From Castellaniella sp. (GTDB taxonomy: Bacteria; Pseudomonadota; Gammaproteobacteria; Burkholderiales; Burkholderiaceae_B), in assembly GCA_019104865.1 (NCBI GenBank), contig JAHRWZ010000055.1:62001-126000 (forward strand): a stretch of DNA of 64,000 nt, in the 5' to 3' direction. Made by a program: the position numbers and the translations under genes. The notes beneath the pieces are model-generated. The model did no database searches. It had not been told where the DNA came from and worked only from the letters and a program-made list of their open reading frames with translations. Below, in pieces: positions 8,360 through 17,499 of this stretch (within the stretch, counting starts at the first letter, position 1; every line of letters begins with the position of its first letter).

Positions 8360-11348
8360 TTTGACGGGCTCCTTCGGGATCGTAGAACACCGGACTGCAG
8401 ACGCGTGCCGGCATGAATCGGCCATCGGCCGTGGCCACCGTGACTTCATGGCCCATCTGTGCTTGGCCGTCCTTGAGCATGGCAAGCGCAATCGACCGTC
8501 CCAGGATCGGGCTCATGTAGCTGGAGGTCACATGGCCGAACATCGGGGCGATGGTCGCCTGGGTCGGGCCCTGCAGGATCTGGCCGCCTTCAGGCAGCAC
8601 GCAGGCGGGGTCTTTGGCCAGCAGGCCGACAAACTGCTTGCGCCCGGGACCACTGGTATGACTGCGCGACAGCGAACGCTTGCCCAGGCAATCCTTGGTC
8701 TTGGCCAGCATGCCGCCCATGCCCAGATCCATCGGGGTGACCGACCCGTCCGTATCCTGGCCGACGATGATGTAACCCTTTTCACCGCGCAGCACGTGCA
8801 TGGTCTCGGTCCCGTAGGGCGTGATGCCGTAGGGCTGGCCAGCTTTCATCAACCGCTCGACGATATGGCGGCCCATGTTGGCCGGCATATAGATTTCGTA
8901 GGACAGCTCGCCGGAAAAGCTCACCCGCAGGACGCGCGCGAACACCCCATCGATGGTGCCTTCCTGGAAACTCATGAAAGGAAAGGCTTCATTGCTGAAA
9001 TCGATGTCCTTGCAGACGGCGGTCAGGACCTTGCGCGCGTGGGGGCCCGCAACGGTCGCCACCGCATACTGGTCGGTCACCGACGTCAGATAGACCCGCA
9101 AATCCGGCCATTCGGTCTGCAGCCAGCGCTCCATCCAGCTCATGATACGGGCGGCGCCACTGGTGGTGGTGGTCAGCAGGAAATGGTCCTCGGCCAGGCG
9201 AATGCTCACGCCGTCGTCCATGACCATGCCGTTTTCATCCAGCAGCAAGCCATAACGGCAGCGCCCAGGCTGCAGCTTGGTCCAGGAATTGATGTACAGG
9301 CGATTGAGGAACTCGACCGCATCCGGGCCGCGCACATCGATCTTGCCCAGGGTGCTGTAATCCAGGATGCCGACGCTGTTGCGCACGGCCAGGCATTCGC
9401 GCCGCACCGCCGCGTGCATGTCCTCGCCCGGTTTCGGATAGTAGTGGGCGCGCTTCCAGTTGCCCACATCCTCGAAGATGGCGCCTTGTTCCAGATTCCA
9501 GTCGTGCAGGCAGGTGCGGCGGATCGGATCGAACCAGTCGCCCAGTTCCCGCCCCGCCATGGCGCCGAAGCTGACTGGCGTGTAGTTGGGACGGAATGTC
9601 GTGGTCCCGGTTGCCGGAATGCTTTGCTTCAAGGCTTCAGCCAGCACGCCCATGCCGTTGATGTTGCCCAGCTTGCCCTGATCGGTGCCAAAGCCCATGG
9701 CGGTATAGCGCTTGACGTGCTCGACCGAGTGGTAGCCCTCGCTGACCGCCAGCAGAATGTCGGAAACGGAGACATCGTTCTGGTAATCGATGAACTGCTT
9801 CGAACCCCGCGTGGCATCCTTGCCTTTGCCAACCGACCACAGCGGCAGCAGCGGCGTGACCTCGACGGAATGGGTGGACCAGTCGGGAAGATCGGCCGGA
9901 CGCGTCGGCGCGGCGCCCTGCACCGCCCGCAGGCCGGCTTGCACGCCACCGACCAGGGCGGCTTGCAAGCTGAAGTCGCCATTGGCGGCGCCCGCGCTGC
10001 TTTGCGGCTGAGCTGCCGCATCCGGCACGAAGCAGGCCCGTTCCTCGCACCAGCGCGGCTTGCCACGCGACTGGGCGTACAGGTGGATCACAGGATTCCA
10101 GCCGCCGGACATGACCAGCAGATCGCAGGCCAAGGAATCGATGCCGTCGCGCAAGCTGGCGCCGTGTCCGCGCAGGCGCACACCGGTCACATGCTTGCCG
10201 CCGCGTGCCTCGGCCACCACCGTCTGATGGATGACCCGGACCCCCAGGCGCTCGGCCTCTGTCGGCAAGGTCCCGTGGCTGAGCACGCGCGGATCGACGA
10301 CGGTGACATCGGCGCCATGGCGCTTCAGGTCGATCGCGGTCTGGTAGGCACTGTCGTTGTTGGTGAACACGACCGCGCGGCGGCCGGGCAACACACCATA
10401 GCGGTGGATATAAGCGGAGACGGCACCCGCCAGCATCACGCCCGGAATATCGTTGTTGCCGAATACCAGCGGCCGTTCATGGGCGCCAGTCGCCAGCACC
10501 ACGTGCCGCGCACGGATCTTCCAGATGCGTTCGCGCACGCCGCTTCGCTGCATGATCGGCAGATGGTCGTGCAGCCGCTCGCAGGCGGTAACCAGATTGT
10601 GATCCTGGTAGCCAAAGGCGGTGGTGCGCTGCAGCACCTGTGTTTCCGGCTGGGCGGCCAATTCCGCCACGCGTTCGGCGACCCAATCCAGCGCGGGTTT
10701 GTCGTCGATGACTTCCTGGGCGCGCAACAGGCTGCCCCCCGCCTCGCCACCATCGTCCACCAGAATGACCCGGGCACCAGTGCGGCCAGCCGCGCAGGCA
10801 GCCGCCAGCCCAGCCGGCCCGGCCCCCACCACCAGCACATCGCAGTGCGCATAGCGTTTCTCGTAGCGATCGGGATCCTGGGTGTCGGGCACCGAGCCCA
10901 GACCCGCGGCGTCACGGATCCGTTCCTCGTATTTGCCCCACCAGCTGCGCGGCCACATGAAGGTCTTGTAATAGAACCCCGCCGGGATGAAACGCGCAAA
11001 GCGCTGCATGATCGCCATGCGGTCATGCTCGATGTCCGGCTTGGCATTGACGCTGGTCGCGCGCAAGCCCTCATAGAGTTCGACCTCGGTCGCACGCGCG
11101 TTGGGCACCGTATACGCGCCGCTTTCCAGCTGCACCAGCGCATTGGGCTCTTCGACCCCGGCGGTCATGATGCCGCGCGGGCGGTGGTACTTGAAACTGC
11201 GCGCCACGAAATGCACACCATTGGCCAGCAGGGCCGACGCCAGCGTGTCTCCTTGCAGGCCGGTATAGGCCTTGCCATTGAACGTGAAGTGCACAGGCGC
11301 GCCGCGCCGTACACGCCCGCCCTGGGGCAAACGACTATCCTGATTCAT
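8349..11348 (-). CDS. soxA: Sarcosine oxidase alpha subunit
   Basis: 999 residues, typical for the family. Order of domains: N-terminal ferredoxin-like segment (VHFTFNGKAYTGLQGDTLASAL), an NAD-binding disulfide oxidoreductase-like domain (VVGAGPAGLAAACAAG near residue 175), and a C-terminal aminomethyltransferase (GcvT) domain from about residue 600 that binds the folate accepting the one-carbon unit. It is cytoplasmic and assembles with SoxB, SoxD and SoxG. Its start overlaps the soxD stop (ATGA). Confidence 0.95.
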   Translation of the reverse strand: MNQDSRLPQGGRVRRGAPVHFTFNGKAYTGLQGDTLASALLANGVHFVARSFKYHRPRGIMTAGVEEPNALVQLESGAYTVPNARATEVELYEGLRATSVNAKPDIEHDRMAIMQRFARFIPAGFYYKTFMWPRSWWGKYEERIRDAAGLGSVPDTQDPDRYEKRYAHCDVLVVGAGPAGLAAACAAGRTGARVILVDDGGEAGGSLLRAQEVIDDKPALDWVAERVAELAAQPETQVLQRTTAFGYQDHNLVTACERLHDHLPIMQRSGVRERIWKIRARHVVLATGAHERPLVFGNNDIPGVMLAGAVSAYIHRYGVLPGRRAVVFTNNDSAYQTAIDLKRHGADVTVVDPRVLSHGTLPTEAERLGVRVIHQTVVAEARGGKHVTGVRLRGHGASLRDGIDSLACDLLVMSGGWNPVIHLYAQSRGKPRWCEERACFVPDAAAQPQSSAGAANGDFSLQAALVGGVQAGLRAVQGAAPTRPADLPDWSTHSVEVTPLLPLWSVGKGKDATRGSKQFIDYQNDVSVSDILLAVSEGYHSVEHVKRYTAMGFGTDQGKLGNINGMGVLAEALKQSIPATGTTTFRPNYTPVSFGAMAGRELGDWFDPIRRTCLHDWNLEQGAIFEDVGNWKRAHYYPKPGEDMHAAVRRECLAVRNSVGILDYSTLGKIDVRGPDAVEFLNRLYINSWTKLQPGRCRYGLLLDENGMVMDDGVSIRLAEDHFLLTTTTSGAARIMSWMERWLQTEWPDLRVYLTSVTDQYAVATVAGPHARKVLTAVCKDIDFSNEAFPFMSFQEGTIDGVFARVLRVSFSGELSYEIYMPANMGRHIVERLMKAGQPYGITPYGTETMHVLRGEKGYIIVGQDTDGSVTPMDLGMGGMLAKTKDCLGKRSLSRSHTSGPGRKQFVGLLAKDPACVLPEGGQILQGPTQATIAPMFGHVTSSYMSPILGRSIALAMLKDGQAQMGHEVTVATADGRFMPARVCSPVFYDPEGARQNVD

Positions 11349-11644
11349 ACGGCCTCCCGGATCGGTTCGGCGGTTTCGTGACTCTGACCATCGAAGGTCT
11401 CGTAGCCCTGGATGTCATAGGTCCGCGTATCGCGTTCAGCCATGAACCAGCGGCGGCAACCGTGGGTGTGAACCCACTGCTCGCGAAACAACCCGAACGT
11501 ATTGCGGCGCATGAACACGTAGTCGCCCCATTCGCGATCATCCATCGAGGCGTTGTCCACAGGGCGCACGATTCCGGCTTCCCCCCCATAGCTGAATTCG
11601 CTTTCGGCGCGATCCCCGCACCACGGGCATTTGATCTGCAACAT
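11345..11644 (-). CDS. soxD: Sarcosine oxidase delta subunit
   Basis: 99 residues. Small zinc-binding subunit of heterotetrameric sarcosine oxidase. The N-terminal CPWCGDRAESEF and the later HTHGCRRWF provide Cys/His residues of the kind that bind the structural zinc. AAGGAGAC precedes the ATG. It lies 10 bp after soxB and overlaps soxA by 4 bp. Confidence 0.93.
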   Translation of the reverse strand: MLQIKCPWCGDRAESEFSYGGEAGIVRPVDNASMDDREWGDYVFMRRNTFGLFREQWVHTHGCRRWFMAERDTRTYDIQGYETFDGQSHETAEPIREAV

Positions 11645-11654
11645 GATGTCTCCT

Positions 11655-12902
11655 TCAGTGGGCCACGGCGGCTGCGCCGTGCTCGTCGATCAGATGGCCG
11701 CTATAGAAGCGGTCGACGGAGAAGGCCTTGTTCAGTGGATGCGGCTCGTCGTGCGCAACCGTGTGCGCAAAAACCCAGCCCGAGCCCGGCGTGGCCTTGA
11801 ACCCCCCGGTTCCCCACCCGCAATTGAAATACAGCCCCTTGATCCCGGTCTTGGTGATGATCGGGCACGCATCGGGCGACACGTCCACGATGCCCCCCCA
11901 TTGGCGGTTCATGCGCACGCGGCTCAGGGACGGGAACATCTCGACGATGGCCTGCAGCGTGTGTTCGATGCTCTGGAAGCTGCCACGCTGGCCGTAACCC
12001 AGATACTGGTCGATGCCGGCGCCGATCACCAGGTCGCCCTTGTCGGACTGGCTGATGTAGGCGTGCACGGCATTGGACATGATGACGGTATGGACGCAGG
12101 GCTTGACAGGCTCGGAAACCAGCGCCTGCAAAGGATGGCTCTCGATGGGCAAACGCACGCCGGCCATCTCGGCCAGCACGCTGGAATGCCCCGCCACCAC
12201 GACGGCGACTTTCTTGGCCTTGATGAAGCCTTTGCCCGTCTCCACGCCTTCGACCACGCCGTCTTTCTTCCGGATATTGAGGACCGGACAATTCTGGATG
12301 ATATGCACCCCCAGCCGGTCCGCCGCGCGGGCAAAGCCCCAGGCCACGGCGTCGTGGCGGGCCACGCCGCCGCGCCGCTGGAACGAACCGCCCAGCACGG
12401 GATAGCGGCTGTTCAGATTGATGTTGGGCACGATCTCCTGGACCTGCGCCGGCGTCAGCCATTCGCCATCGACCCCGTTGTAGCGGTTGGCATTGATGCG
12501 CCGCTGGGTGTCGCGCACTTCCTGCAGATTGTGAGCCAGGTTCATGACGCCGCGCTGGCTGAACATGACGTTGTAGTTCAGGTCCTGCGACAGGCCTTCC
12601 CAAAGCTGCATCGCCTTTTCATAAAGCTGGGCTGATTCATCCCAGAGATAGTTCGAGCGGACGATGGTGGTGTTGCGCGCGGTGTTCCCACCGCCCAGCC
12701 AGCCTTTTTCCAGCACGGCCACATTGTGGATGCCATGCACTTTGGCCAGATAGTAGGCGGTGGCCAGGCCGTGTCCGCCCGCGCCGATCACGACGACATC
12801 GTATTCCCGCTTGGGTTCGGGGCTATGCCACGCCCTTCCCCAGTTTTCATTGTGGCTCAGCCCGTTGCGAATCAGGCTGAAGATCGAGTAGCGATTACTC
12901 AT
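11655..12902 (-). CDS. soxB: Sarcosine oxidase beta subunit (FAD/FMN catalytic subunit)
   Basis: 415 residues. FAD-dependent amine oxidase subunit that oxidises the N-methyl group of sarcosine. The Rossmann motif [19 protein letters not shown] is near residue 35, followed by the family block [16 protein letters not shown]. The C-terminal [13 protein letters not shown] closes the FAD site. The ATG at 12902 follows GAGGAGACC. First gene of the operon; the 115 bp upstream lack the 29-bp creatine-type operator found elsewhere in the window, so a different control is likely, perhaps by the adjacent GlxA-type regulator. Confidence 0.95.
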   Translation of the reverse strand: MSNRYSIFSLIRNGLSHNENWGRAWHSPEPKREYDVVVIGAGGHGLATAYYLAKVHGIHNVAVLEKGWLGGGNTARNTTIVRSNYLWDESAQLYEKAMQLWEGLSQDLNYNVMFSQRGVMNLAHNLQEVRDTQRRINANRYNGVDGEWLTPAQVQEIVPNINLNSRYPVLGGSFQRRGGVARHDAVAWGFARAADRLGVHIIQNCPVLNIRKKDGVVEGVETGKGFIKAKKVAVVVAGHSSVLAEMAGVRLPIESHPLQALVSEPVKPCVHTVIMSNAVHAYISQSDKGDLVIGAGIDQYLGYGQRGSFQSIEHTLQAIVEMFPSLSRVRMNRQWGGIVDVSPDACPIITKTGIKGLYFNCGWGTGGFKATPGSGWVFAHTVAHDEPHPLNKAFSVDRFYSGHLIDEHGAAAVAH

Positions 12903-13017
12903 GGTCTCCTCGCTTGTATGATGGCGCACCCCGTTTGGCGTCATGGGTGTAGTACATCAAATGCGGGCTCGACTCGATAGAATTATTTCGCCGTACTCAT
13001 GGAAGATTCCGGCTAGC

Positions 13018-14070
13018 TCAGAAGAACTCGCTGCGCCCGGGAAATACCTCGCTGATGTAATCGGCCACCGGGTCGGGGGGCGACAGCAGCGTATCGGGCA
13101 GCTGGGCACGGCCGCGCCACGCGCTGGGCGGCATCTTGAAGGCCGCGCGAAATTCGCGCCCCAGATGGGACGCATCGGCAAAACCGCATTCCGACGCAAT
13201 GGCGGCAATGGTTTTCTTGGTATGGGTCAACAGCCAGGCCGCCAGGCGCAGCCGCATGCCACGCGCATAGGCCTGGGGCCCCTGCCCGGTGGCTTCCTTG
13301 AAGAGCCGTTCCAGGTGGCGCACGGAAATACCCAGCTTGCCGGCCAGTTCATCCAGGCTCAGTGCCCGTCCGACGTGCTGTTCCATCAGCAGGACGGCGC
13401 GCCGCACGGCGGGATGCGTCGTCGGCTGGATGCCGGGCGGCAACGGCTGGGCGGCGCTGGCCCGGCCGGCATCCTCGACCTGCAGGATGCGCAGGGCCTT
13501 CTGCACGATGGACTGATCGATGTGACGCCGCAGGATTTCGGCGGCGACGTCGATCGAGGCCCGCCCCCCCGAACACGTGATGCGGCGCCGGTCGAAAACA
13601 TACAGACGGTCGGCCACGACCTGTGCCGGATCGATTCCAGGGAAGCGTTCCAGAAAATCCCAATAATGGAACCAACTGATGCAGATGCGATGCTGATCCA
13701 GCACGCCAGCCTGCATCAGAGTGAACACCCCCGTGCACAAGCCCACCAGATGGACGTCCTTGCGCGCCGCTTCGCGGATGAACTCGAGCATCCCGGAACT
13801 GACCGGCGGACGCTGCAGCAGGCCGCCGACGACCACCACGTAATCGAAGCGGGCGGGATCGCCCAGCGGTTCGGATGGCACCACCTGGATGCCACTGCTG
13901 GAGCGGACCGGCGTCAGGGTTTCATCGACCACCTGCCAGGCGCACCGCATCGGGCGGCTGTGGTCGCCCTCATCGCCAGCCAGGCGCAGCACATCCAGCA
14001 TGCCGGAAAAGGCGGTCAGGGTGAAATGCGGCAGCAAAATGAAGCCAAAACGCACCGGTCCAGTACTCAT
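13018..14070 (-). CDS. GlxA/GbdR-type AraC-family regulator next to the sox operon
   Basis: 350 residues. N-terminal DJ-1/PfpI (GATase1-like) ligand domain about residues 1-180 (VVVVGGLLQ, VGLCTGVFTLMQAG, RRRITCSGGRASIDVA) and two C-terminal AraC helix-turn-helix motifs (LDELAGKLGISVRHLERLF; IAAIASECGFADASHLGREF). This is the architecture of GbdR and SouR, which control betaine, dimethylglycine and sarcosine catabolism in Pseudomonas. It lies 115 bp upstream of soxB on the same strand, so control of sarcosine oxidase is the natural inference. The ATG at 14070 is preferred over in-frame starts at 14088 and 14109 because of GAGAGG upstream. Confidence 0.88.
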   Translation of the reverse strand: MSTGPVRFGFILLPHFTLTAFSGMLDVLRLAGDEGDHSRPMRCAWQVVDETLTPVRSSSGIQVVPSEPLGDPARFDYVVVVGGLLQRPPVSSGMLEFIREAARKDVHLVGLCTGVFTLMQAGVLDQHRICISWFHYWDFLERFPGIDPAQVVADRLYVFDRRRITCSGGRASIDVAAEILRRHIDQSIVQKALRILQVEDAGRASAAQPLPPGIQPTTHPAVRRAVLLMEQHVGRALSLDELAGKLGISVRHLERLFKEATGQGPQAYARGMRLRLAAWLLTHTKKTIAAIASECGFADASHLGREFRAAFKMPPSAWRGRAQLPDTLLSPPDPVADYISEVFPGRSEFF

Positions 14071-14207
14071 ATGATCTTGCCTCTCCATGCCCGACGATTC
14101 AGGCGCCATGACGTTTCCATTCTAGGCGGATACGCGCCCTCATGATGTAGTGGGCACCGATACAGGGCCGGCGCGCCCCGCCAGCCACTCGACCCAGGAG
14201 ACACATC

Positions 14208-15095
14208 ATGCAGCACCCATCATCGCCCATCCCACCCGCCGCCAGCGCACTGTTCTGCCTGACGGTGTCCTGCCCCAGCAAGGCCGGCCAAGTCGCAGCC
14301 ATCGTCTCGTTCCTGGACCGGCGACAAGGCTACATCGACGAATTCACCGTCTTCGACGAAAAAAGCACGCAGCAATTCTTTGTGCGCTGCGTCTTCCACA
14401 CCGATGGCCCCCAAGCGCTGGACATCGCCTCCTTGAACCGCGATTTCACCGAATTGGCCCAGCGCTTTTCCATGCGCTGGACCATCCACGACATGGCGCG
14501 CCGCCCCAGGGTACTGATTCTGGTATCGAAGCTGGAACACTGCCTGGCGGACCTGCTGTTTCGCACCCGGATGGGCGAACTGCCGATGGACATCGCGGCC
14601 ATCGCGTCGAATCACGACACCCTGCGCAGCCATGCCGAGGCCGCCGGCATCGCATTCCACCATCTGCCCGTCACCGACGACACCCGGCCGCAACAGGAAG
14701 CCGCCATCCTGGATCTGGCGCGCACGACCGGTTCCGAACTGGTCGTTCTGGCCCGATACATGCAAATCCTGCGTCCTGAAACCAGCAAGGCGCTGGCGGG
14801 CCGCGCCATCAACATCCATCATTCCTTCCTGCCGGGCTTCAAGGGCGCCCGCCCTTACCATCAGGCTTACGAACGCGGCGTCAAGGTGATCGGCGCCACG
14901 GCCCACTTCGTGACCGACGACCTGGATGAAGGCCCGATCATCACCCAATCCGTCGAACCGGTCGATCATGCGCAAACCCCCGATCAGTTGCTGGCCACCG
15001 GCCGCAACCTGGAATGCCGCGCGTTGGCCCAGGCCGTGCGCGATTATCTGGAACGGCGGGTCTTCATCAGCGGGCATCGGACAGTGGTGCTGTAA
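14208..15095 (+). CDS. purU: Formyltetrahydrofolate deformylase
   Basis: 295 residues. Hydrolyses 10-formyl-THF to formate and THF. N-terminal ACT domain (residues about 15-95) and C-terminal formyltransferase-like domain with INIHHSFLPGFKGARPYHQAYERGVK, here visible as consecutive family blocks, and GATAHFVTDDLDEGPI containing the catalytic Asp. CAGGAGACACATC precedes the ATG. Beside sarcosine oxidase it likely returns C1-loaded folate to free THF during methyl-group oxidation. A decayed copy of its 3' end is at 22000-22083. Confidence 0.95.
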   Translation: MQHPSSPIPPAASALFCLTVSCPSKAGQVAAIVSFLDRRQGYIDEFTVFDEKSTQQFFVRCVFHTDGPQALDIASLNRDFTELAQRFSMRWTIHDMARRPRVLILVSKLEHCLADLLFRTRMGELPMDIAAIASNHDTLRSHAEAAGIAFHHLPVTDDTRPQQEAAILDLARTTGSELVVLARYMQILRPETSKALAGRAINIHHSFLPGFKGARPYHQAYERGVKVIGATAHFVTDDLDEGPIITQSVEPVDHAQTPDQLLATGRNLECRALAQAVRDYLERRVFISGHRTVVL

Positions 15096-15113
15096 AGCGA
15101 TCCCGATCCGCAT

Positions 15114-15139
15114 CGGGCGGCGCTCGCGGGCGCCGCCCG
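15114..15139. terminator. GC-rich stem between convergent purU and creatininase genes
   Basis: CGGGCGGCGC (15114-15123) pairs with GCGCCGCCCG (15130-15139) around a 6-nt loop. It sits between the stop codons of two convergent genes. No T-run follows, so termination in either direction is only suggested. Confidence 0.45.
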
Positions 15140-15160
15140 GGTTCCGGACGCGGCGGCAAC

Positions 15161-15928
15161 TCAGTCGAACGCAGTCCGCAACGCTTCCGTGATGCCTTGC
15201 ACGCAGACCGTCAAGATCAACTGGCCGTGTTCCGCGCTGGCCCGGCTGGCCGACGACAGGCAACCCGACTCCGGGGTCCATTCCGGCTTGATCGGGAAAA
15301 AGTCGTAGGGCGGGAACGTCGCTGGCGGATGATCCCGCACCTGACTCATGTCGACCAGATGCGGATGCAGATGCAGCATCAGGGACGTTTCCAGCACCCC
15401 GCCATGCTCGACGGCCCAACCCGGAAAATCCCCCTGGTAGATCGCATCGATCGTCGTCTGGTCGATAAAGTCCCAGTAGGACAGAATGATGCTGCGAAAA
15501 TCCCGGATGCCGTCCCAACGCAGTTCACGCAGTGCCAGATCGACGCCCTCTGTGATGAACGCGGAGTTCTCGTAATGACCATTGACCAGGACGACCTTAC
15601 GGACCCCGTGGCGCGCCAGTTCCTTCAGCACATCACGGATGATGCTGGTGACGGTCAGCCCATCCAGACTGGTCGTCCCCGGCATGTGATTGCCACCGCC
15701 GCTTTTTTGCTGCGACTTGTAGCCGTAGGCGATGGCCGGCGCCACCAGCGCCCCCATGTGCGCCGCCACGCGCTCCGATATGGCGGTCGGCAGCAGGACA
15801 TCCGGATTCATGCTCATGTGGGGGCCATGCTGCTCCAGCGCGCCAACGGGTATCAGCACGACAGCCCCAGCTTTGACTTTTTCCGCGTAGGCTGGCCAGG
15901 CCAGCTCCGCAATACGAACGTGATTCAT
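15161..15928 (-). CDS. crnA: Creatininase (creatinine amidohydrolase)
   Basis: 255 residues. Zinc/manganese amidohydrolase that opens creatinine to creatine. It closely follows the Pseudomonas creatininase pattern: PVGALEQHGPHMSMNPDVLLP gives metal ligands Glu32, His34 and Asp43, and NGHYENSAF gives His and Glu near residues 118-120, matching the known E34/H36/D45/H120/E122 set shifted by two. YGYKSQQKSGGGN and WAVEHGGVLETS are also conserved. It lies 3 bp after the transporter gene with AGAGG upstream, so the two form an operon under the operator at 17446-17474. Confidence 0.93.
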   Translation of the reverse strand: MNHVRIAELAWPAYAEKVKAGAVVLIPVGALEQHGPHMSMNPDVLLPTAISERVAAHMGALVAPAIAYGYKSQQKSGGGNHMPGTTSLDGLTVTSIIRDVLKELARHGVRKVVLVNGHYENSAFITEGVDLALRELRWDGIRDFRSIILSYWDFIDQTTIDAIYQGDFPGWAVEHGGVLETSLMLHLHPHLVDMSQVRDHPPATFPPYDFFPIKPEWTPESGCLSSASRASAEHGQLILTVCVQGITEALRTAFD

Positions 15929-15931
15929 GTT

Positions 15932-17311
15932 CTACCTCTTGAAGGCCAGACGCGTGCGTCCCATATTGAAACCCAACGTCAGGACCAGATAGCTGACCGC
16001 CGTCACGCCGATCGTCGGGAAGGATGCTGTCCAGATCGCCGCCGTGTCCGTCAGGCCGTAATGCAGCAGGTAGAACACGCCCAGACCCACCGCCATCGAG
16101 ACCCAGCCGGAAGCGTTCCAGTCACCCAGCCGGCTCTTGGTGGAACCATCGGGATAATTCCCGGCAAACAGGTCCTCATCCCGAACCTGGCATCTGCGCA
16201 CGATGAAATAGTCGACAACCACCAGCGTCCACAACGGAATGAAGACCCCGCCGACGATGCCGAGAAAAAACTCGAAATACTCGATGAACTTGTCAAAGGC
16301 CAGCGGCAGGAAGCACATGACAAACTGCAGGACCGCGATAAACAGCAGGTAGCGCTTGGGCGATTCGCTGCGCGTGGCACCCACCAATCCCATGCCGGCC
16401 CCATACAACACGGTCACGTTGGTGCTGACGGTGGCGAAAAACACCACCAGAAAGGCAACGGTACCCAGTCCCAGGGAAGCAATGGTGGAACTGGGATCCG
16501 AGTTGTTCGGATCGAAGACGCCGGTGTCCAGGACGACGCCGATCACACCGATGGCACCGACGATCATGAACCAGCCTTGGCCCAGATTGACACCCAGCCA
16601 GCTGCCCGCTGTGGCGGCACCCGGCCCCTTGGCAAACCGGGCAAAGTCGCCGATCATCGCCCAGCCCCAGCAGAACCCGAAGGCCAGATCGAAATAAAAC
16701 GCCGGCGTATGCTGAGCCTCCGGCAAAGTCAGGCTGGCAATTTTGGCGTAGTCCCAGTGCTGCAGGACGACGATGGTTTCCCAGACACCCAGGACGACCA
16801 GCAGGACGACCGAGATCCATTCCAAATACTTGATGGCCTGATGTCCCACCACGACGATCACGCCCTGAACGACCGCGGTCACCAGGATTCCCAGAATCAA
16901 CGGCATCATGGAGCCGGGCTGCCCATACGTCGGCCAATCCCACATGGCATGGAAGACGTAGGTCAGTGAAATAGCCGCGATGAAAGTATTGATGCTGGGC
17001 CAGCCGATCATGCCCAGAAATTCCCCGATGCCGGCCCAGCGCGAACCTTGGACGCCCAAAGCGGGAACCGTGCAGGTCACCGTCGATGCGCCATGTTTCC
17101 AGGAAATCCAGCCGATCATGGCCCAGGGAATCATCATCAGCGGCAAATAAATGAAGGCATATTGCCAGACGAAACTCATGCCGATGGCCGCCGCCATTCC
17201 GCCGAAATACCAGGATCCGGTGTTGACTCCGGACCCGAACCAGGTCACGACCTGGTCAAAAAAGCCATACTCGCGCTTGTCATGCGGAATTCTGGCGGTG
17301 CCGTATTCCAT
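15932..17311 (-). CDS. NCS1-family permease, probable creatinine importer
   Basis: 459 residues with about 12 hydrophobic segments. NCS1 (CodB-like) family: the N-terminal block FDQVVTWFGSGVNTGSWYFGG and the FWLG-type segment DYFIVRRCQV are visible. These carriers bring in cytosine, allantoin, hydantoins and similar ring compounds with Na+ or H+. Its place directly before creatininase in a two-gene operon makes creatinine the likely substrate (inference from context). GAGGAGACACGAT precedes the ATG; the promoter/operator lies 100-165 bp upstream. Confidence 0.87.
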   Translation of the reverse strand: MEYGTARIPHDKREYGFFDQVVTWFGSGVNTGSWYFGGMAAAIGMSFVWQYAFIYLPLMMIPWAMIGWISWKHGASTVTCTVPALGVQGSRWAGIGEFLGMIGWPSINTFIAAISLTYVFHAMWDWPTYGQPGSMMPLILGILVTAVVQGVIVVVGHQAIKYLEWISVVLLVVLGVWETIVVLQHWDYAKIASLTLPEAQHTPAFYFDLAFGFCWGWAMIGDFARFAKGPGAATAGSWLGVNLGQGWFMIVGAIGVIGVVLDTGVFDPNNSDPSSTIASLGLGTVAFLVVFFATVSTNVTVLYGAGMGLVGATRSESPKRYLLFIAVLQFVMCFLPLAFDKFIEYFEFFLGIVGGVFIPLWTLVVVDYFIVRRCQVRDEDLFAGNYPDGSTKSRLGDWNASGWVSMAVGLGVFYLLHYGLTDTAAIWTASFPTIGVTAVSYLVLTLGFNMGRTRLAFKR

Positions 17312-17411
17312 ATCGTGTCTCCTCGAAGGTGCGCCGGCCCCCCGTTATGTCCCGGGAGTTTACCGGCTCTGGTGATTGAGCGGCGGCGCTTTTTCCGCAT
17401 CCGCCCAATCC

Positions 17412-17417
17412 ATCTTA
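17412..17417 (-). promoter_or_regulatory. -10 box of the creatinine permease promoter
   Basis: On the minus strand this reads TAAGAT. It lies exactly 28 bp downstream of the 29-bp operator at 17446-17474, the same spacing as in three other promoters of the window. No -35 box is evident, as expected for an activator-dependent promoter. Confidence 0.6.
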
Positions 17418-17445
17418 GAGACAGGAAGCCTGGCGGCTTTTTTCA

Positions 17446-17474
17446 GAAACGACCTTTACTTGCCAGAAAGCGAA
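17446..17474 (-). promoter_or_regulatory. Creatine-regulon operator, copy A (upstream of creatinine permease/creatininase)
   Basis: Minus-strand half-sites TCGCTTTCT and TCGTTTCTG are repeated directly with a 21-bp period. Copies B, C and D are at 31546, 21932 and 26599. The 64-bp block 17411-17474 aligns without gaps to 31511-31574. Two direct half-sites two helical turns apart are typical for AraC-family activators. Confidence 0.72.
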
Positions 17475-17499
17475 ACCACGCCTAAAGCCGCACGCGCGC

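Noticed and set aside
8154..11381. Very long open frame on the plus strand (1075 codons) opposite soxG and soxA
   Set aside because: It is antisense to well-supported sarcosine oxidase genes, has low-complexity His/Arg/Gln-rich composition typical of high-GC shadow frames, and matches no family.
12903..13017. Creatine-type operator upstream of soxB
   Set aside because: No TCGYTTYC pair with 21-bp spacing on either strand in this interval.
15014..16969. 651-codon plus-strand open frame opposite creatininase and its permease
   Set aside because: Antisense shadow of two recognisable genes; the composition is not that of a natural protein.
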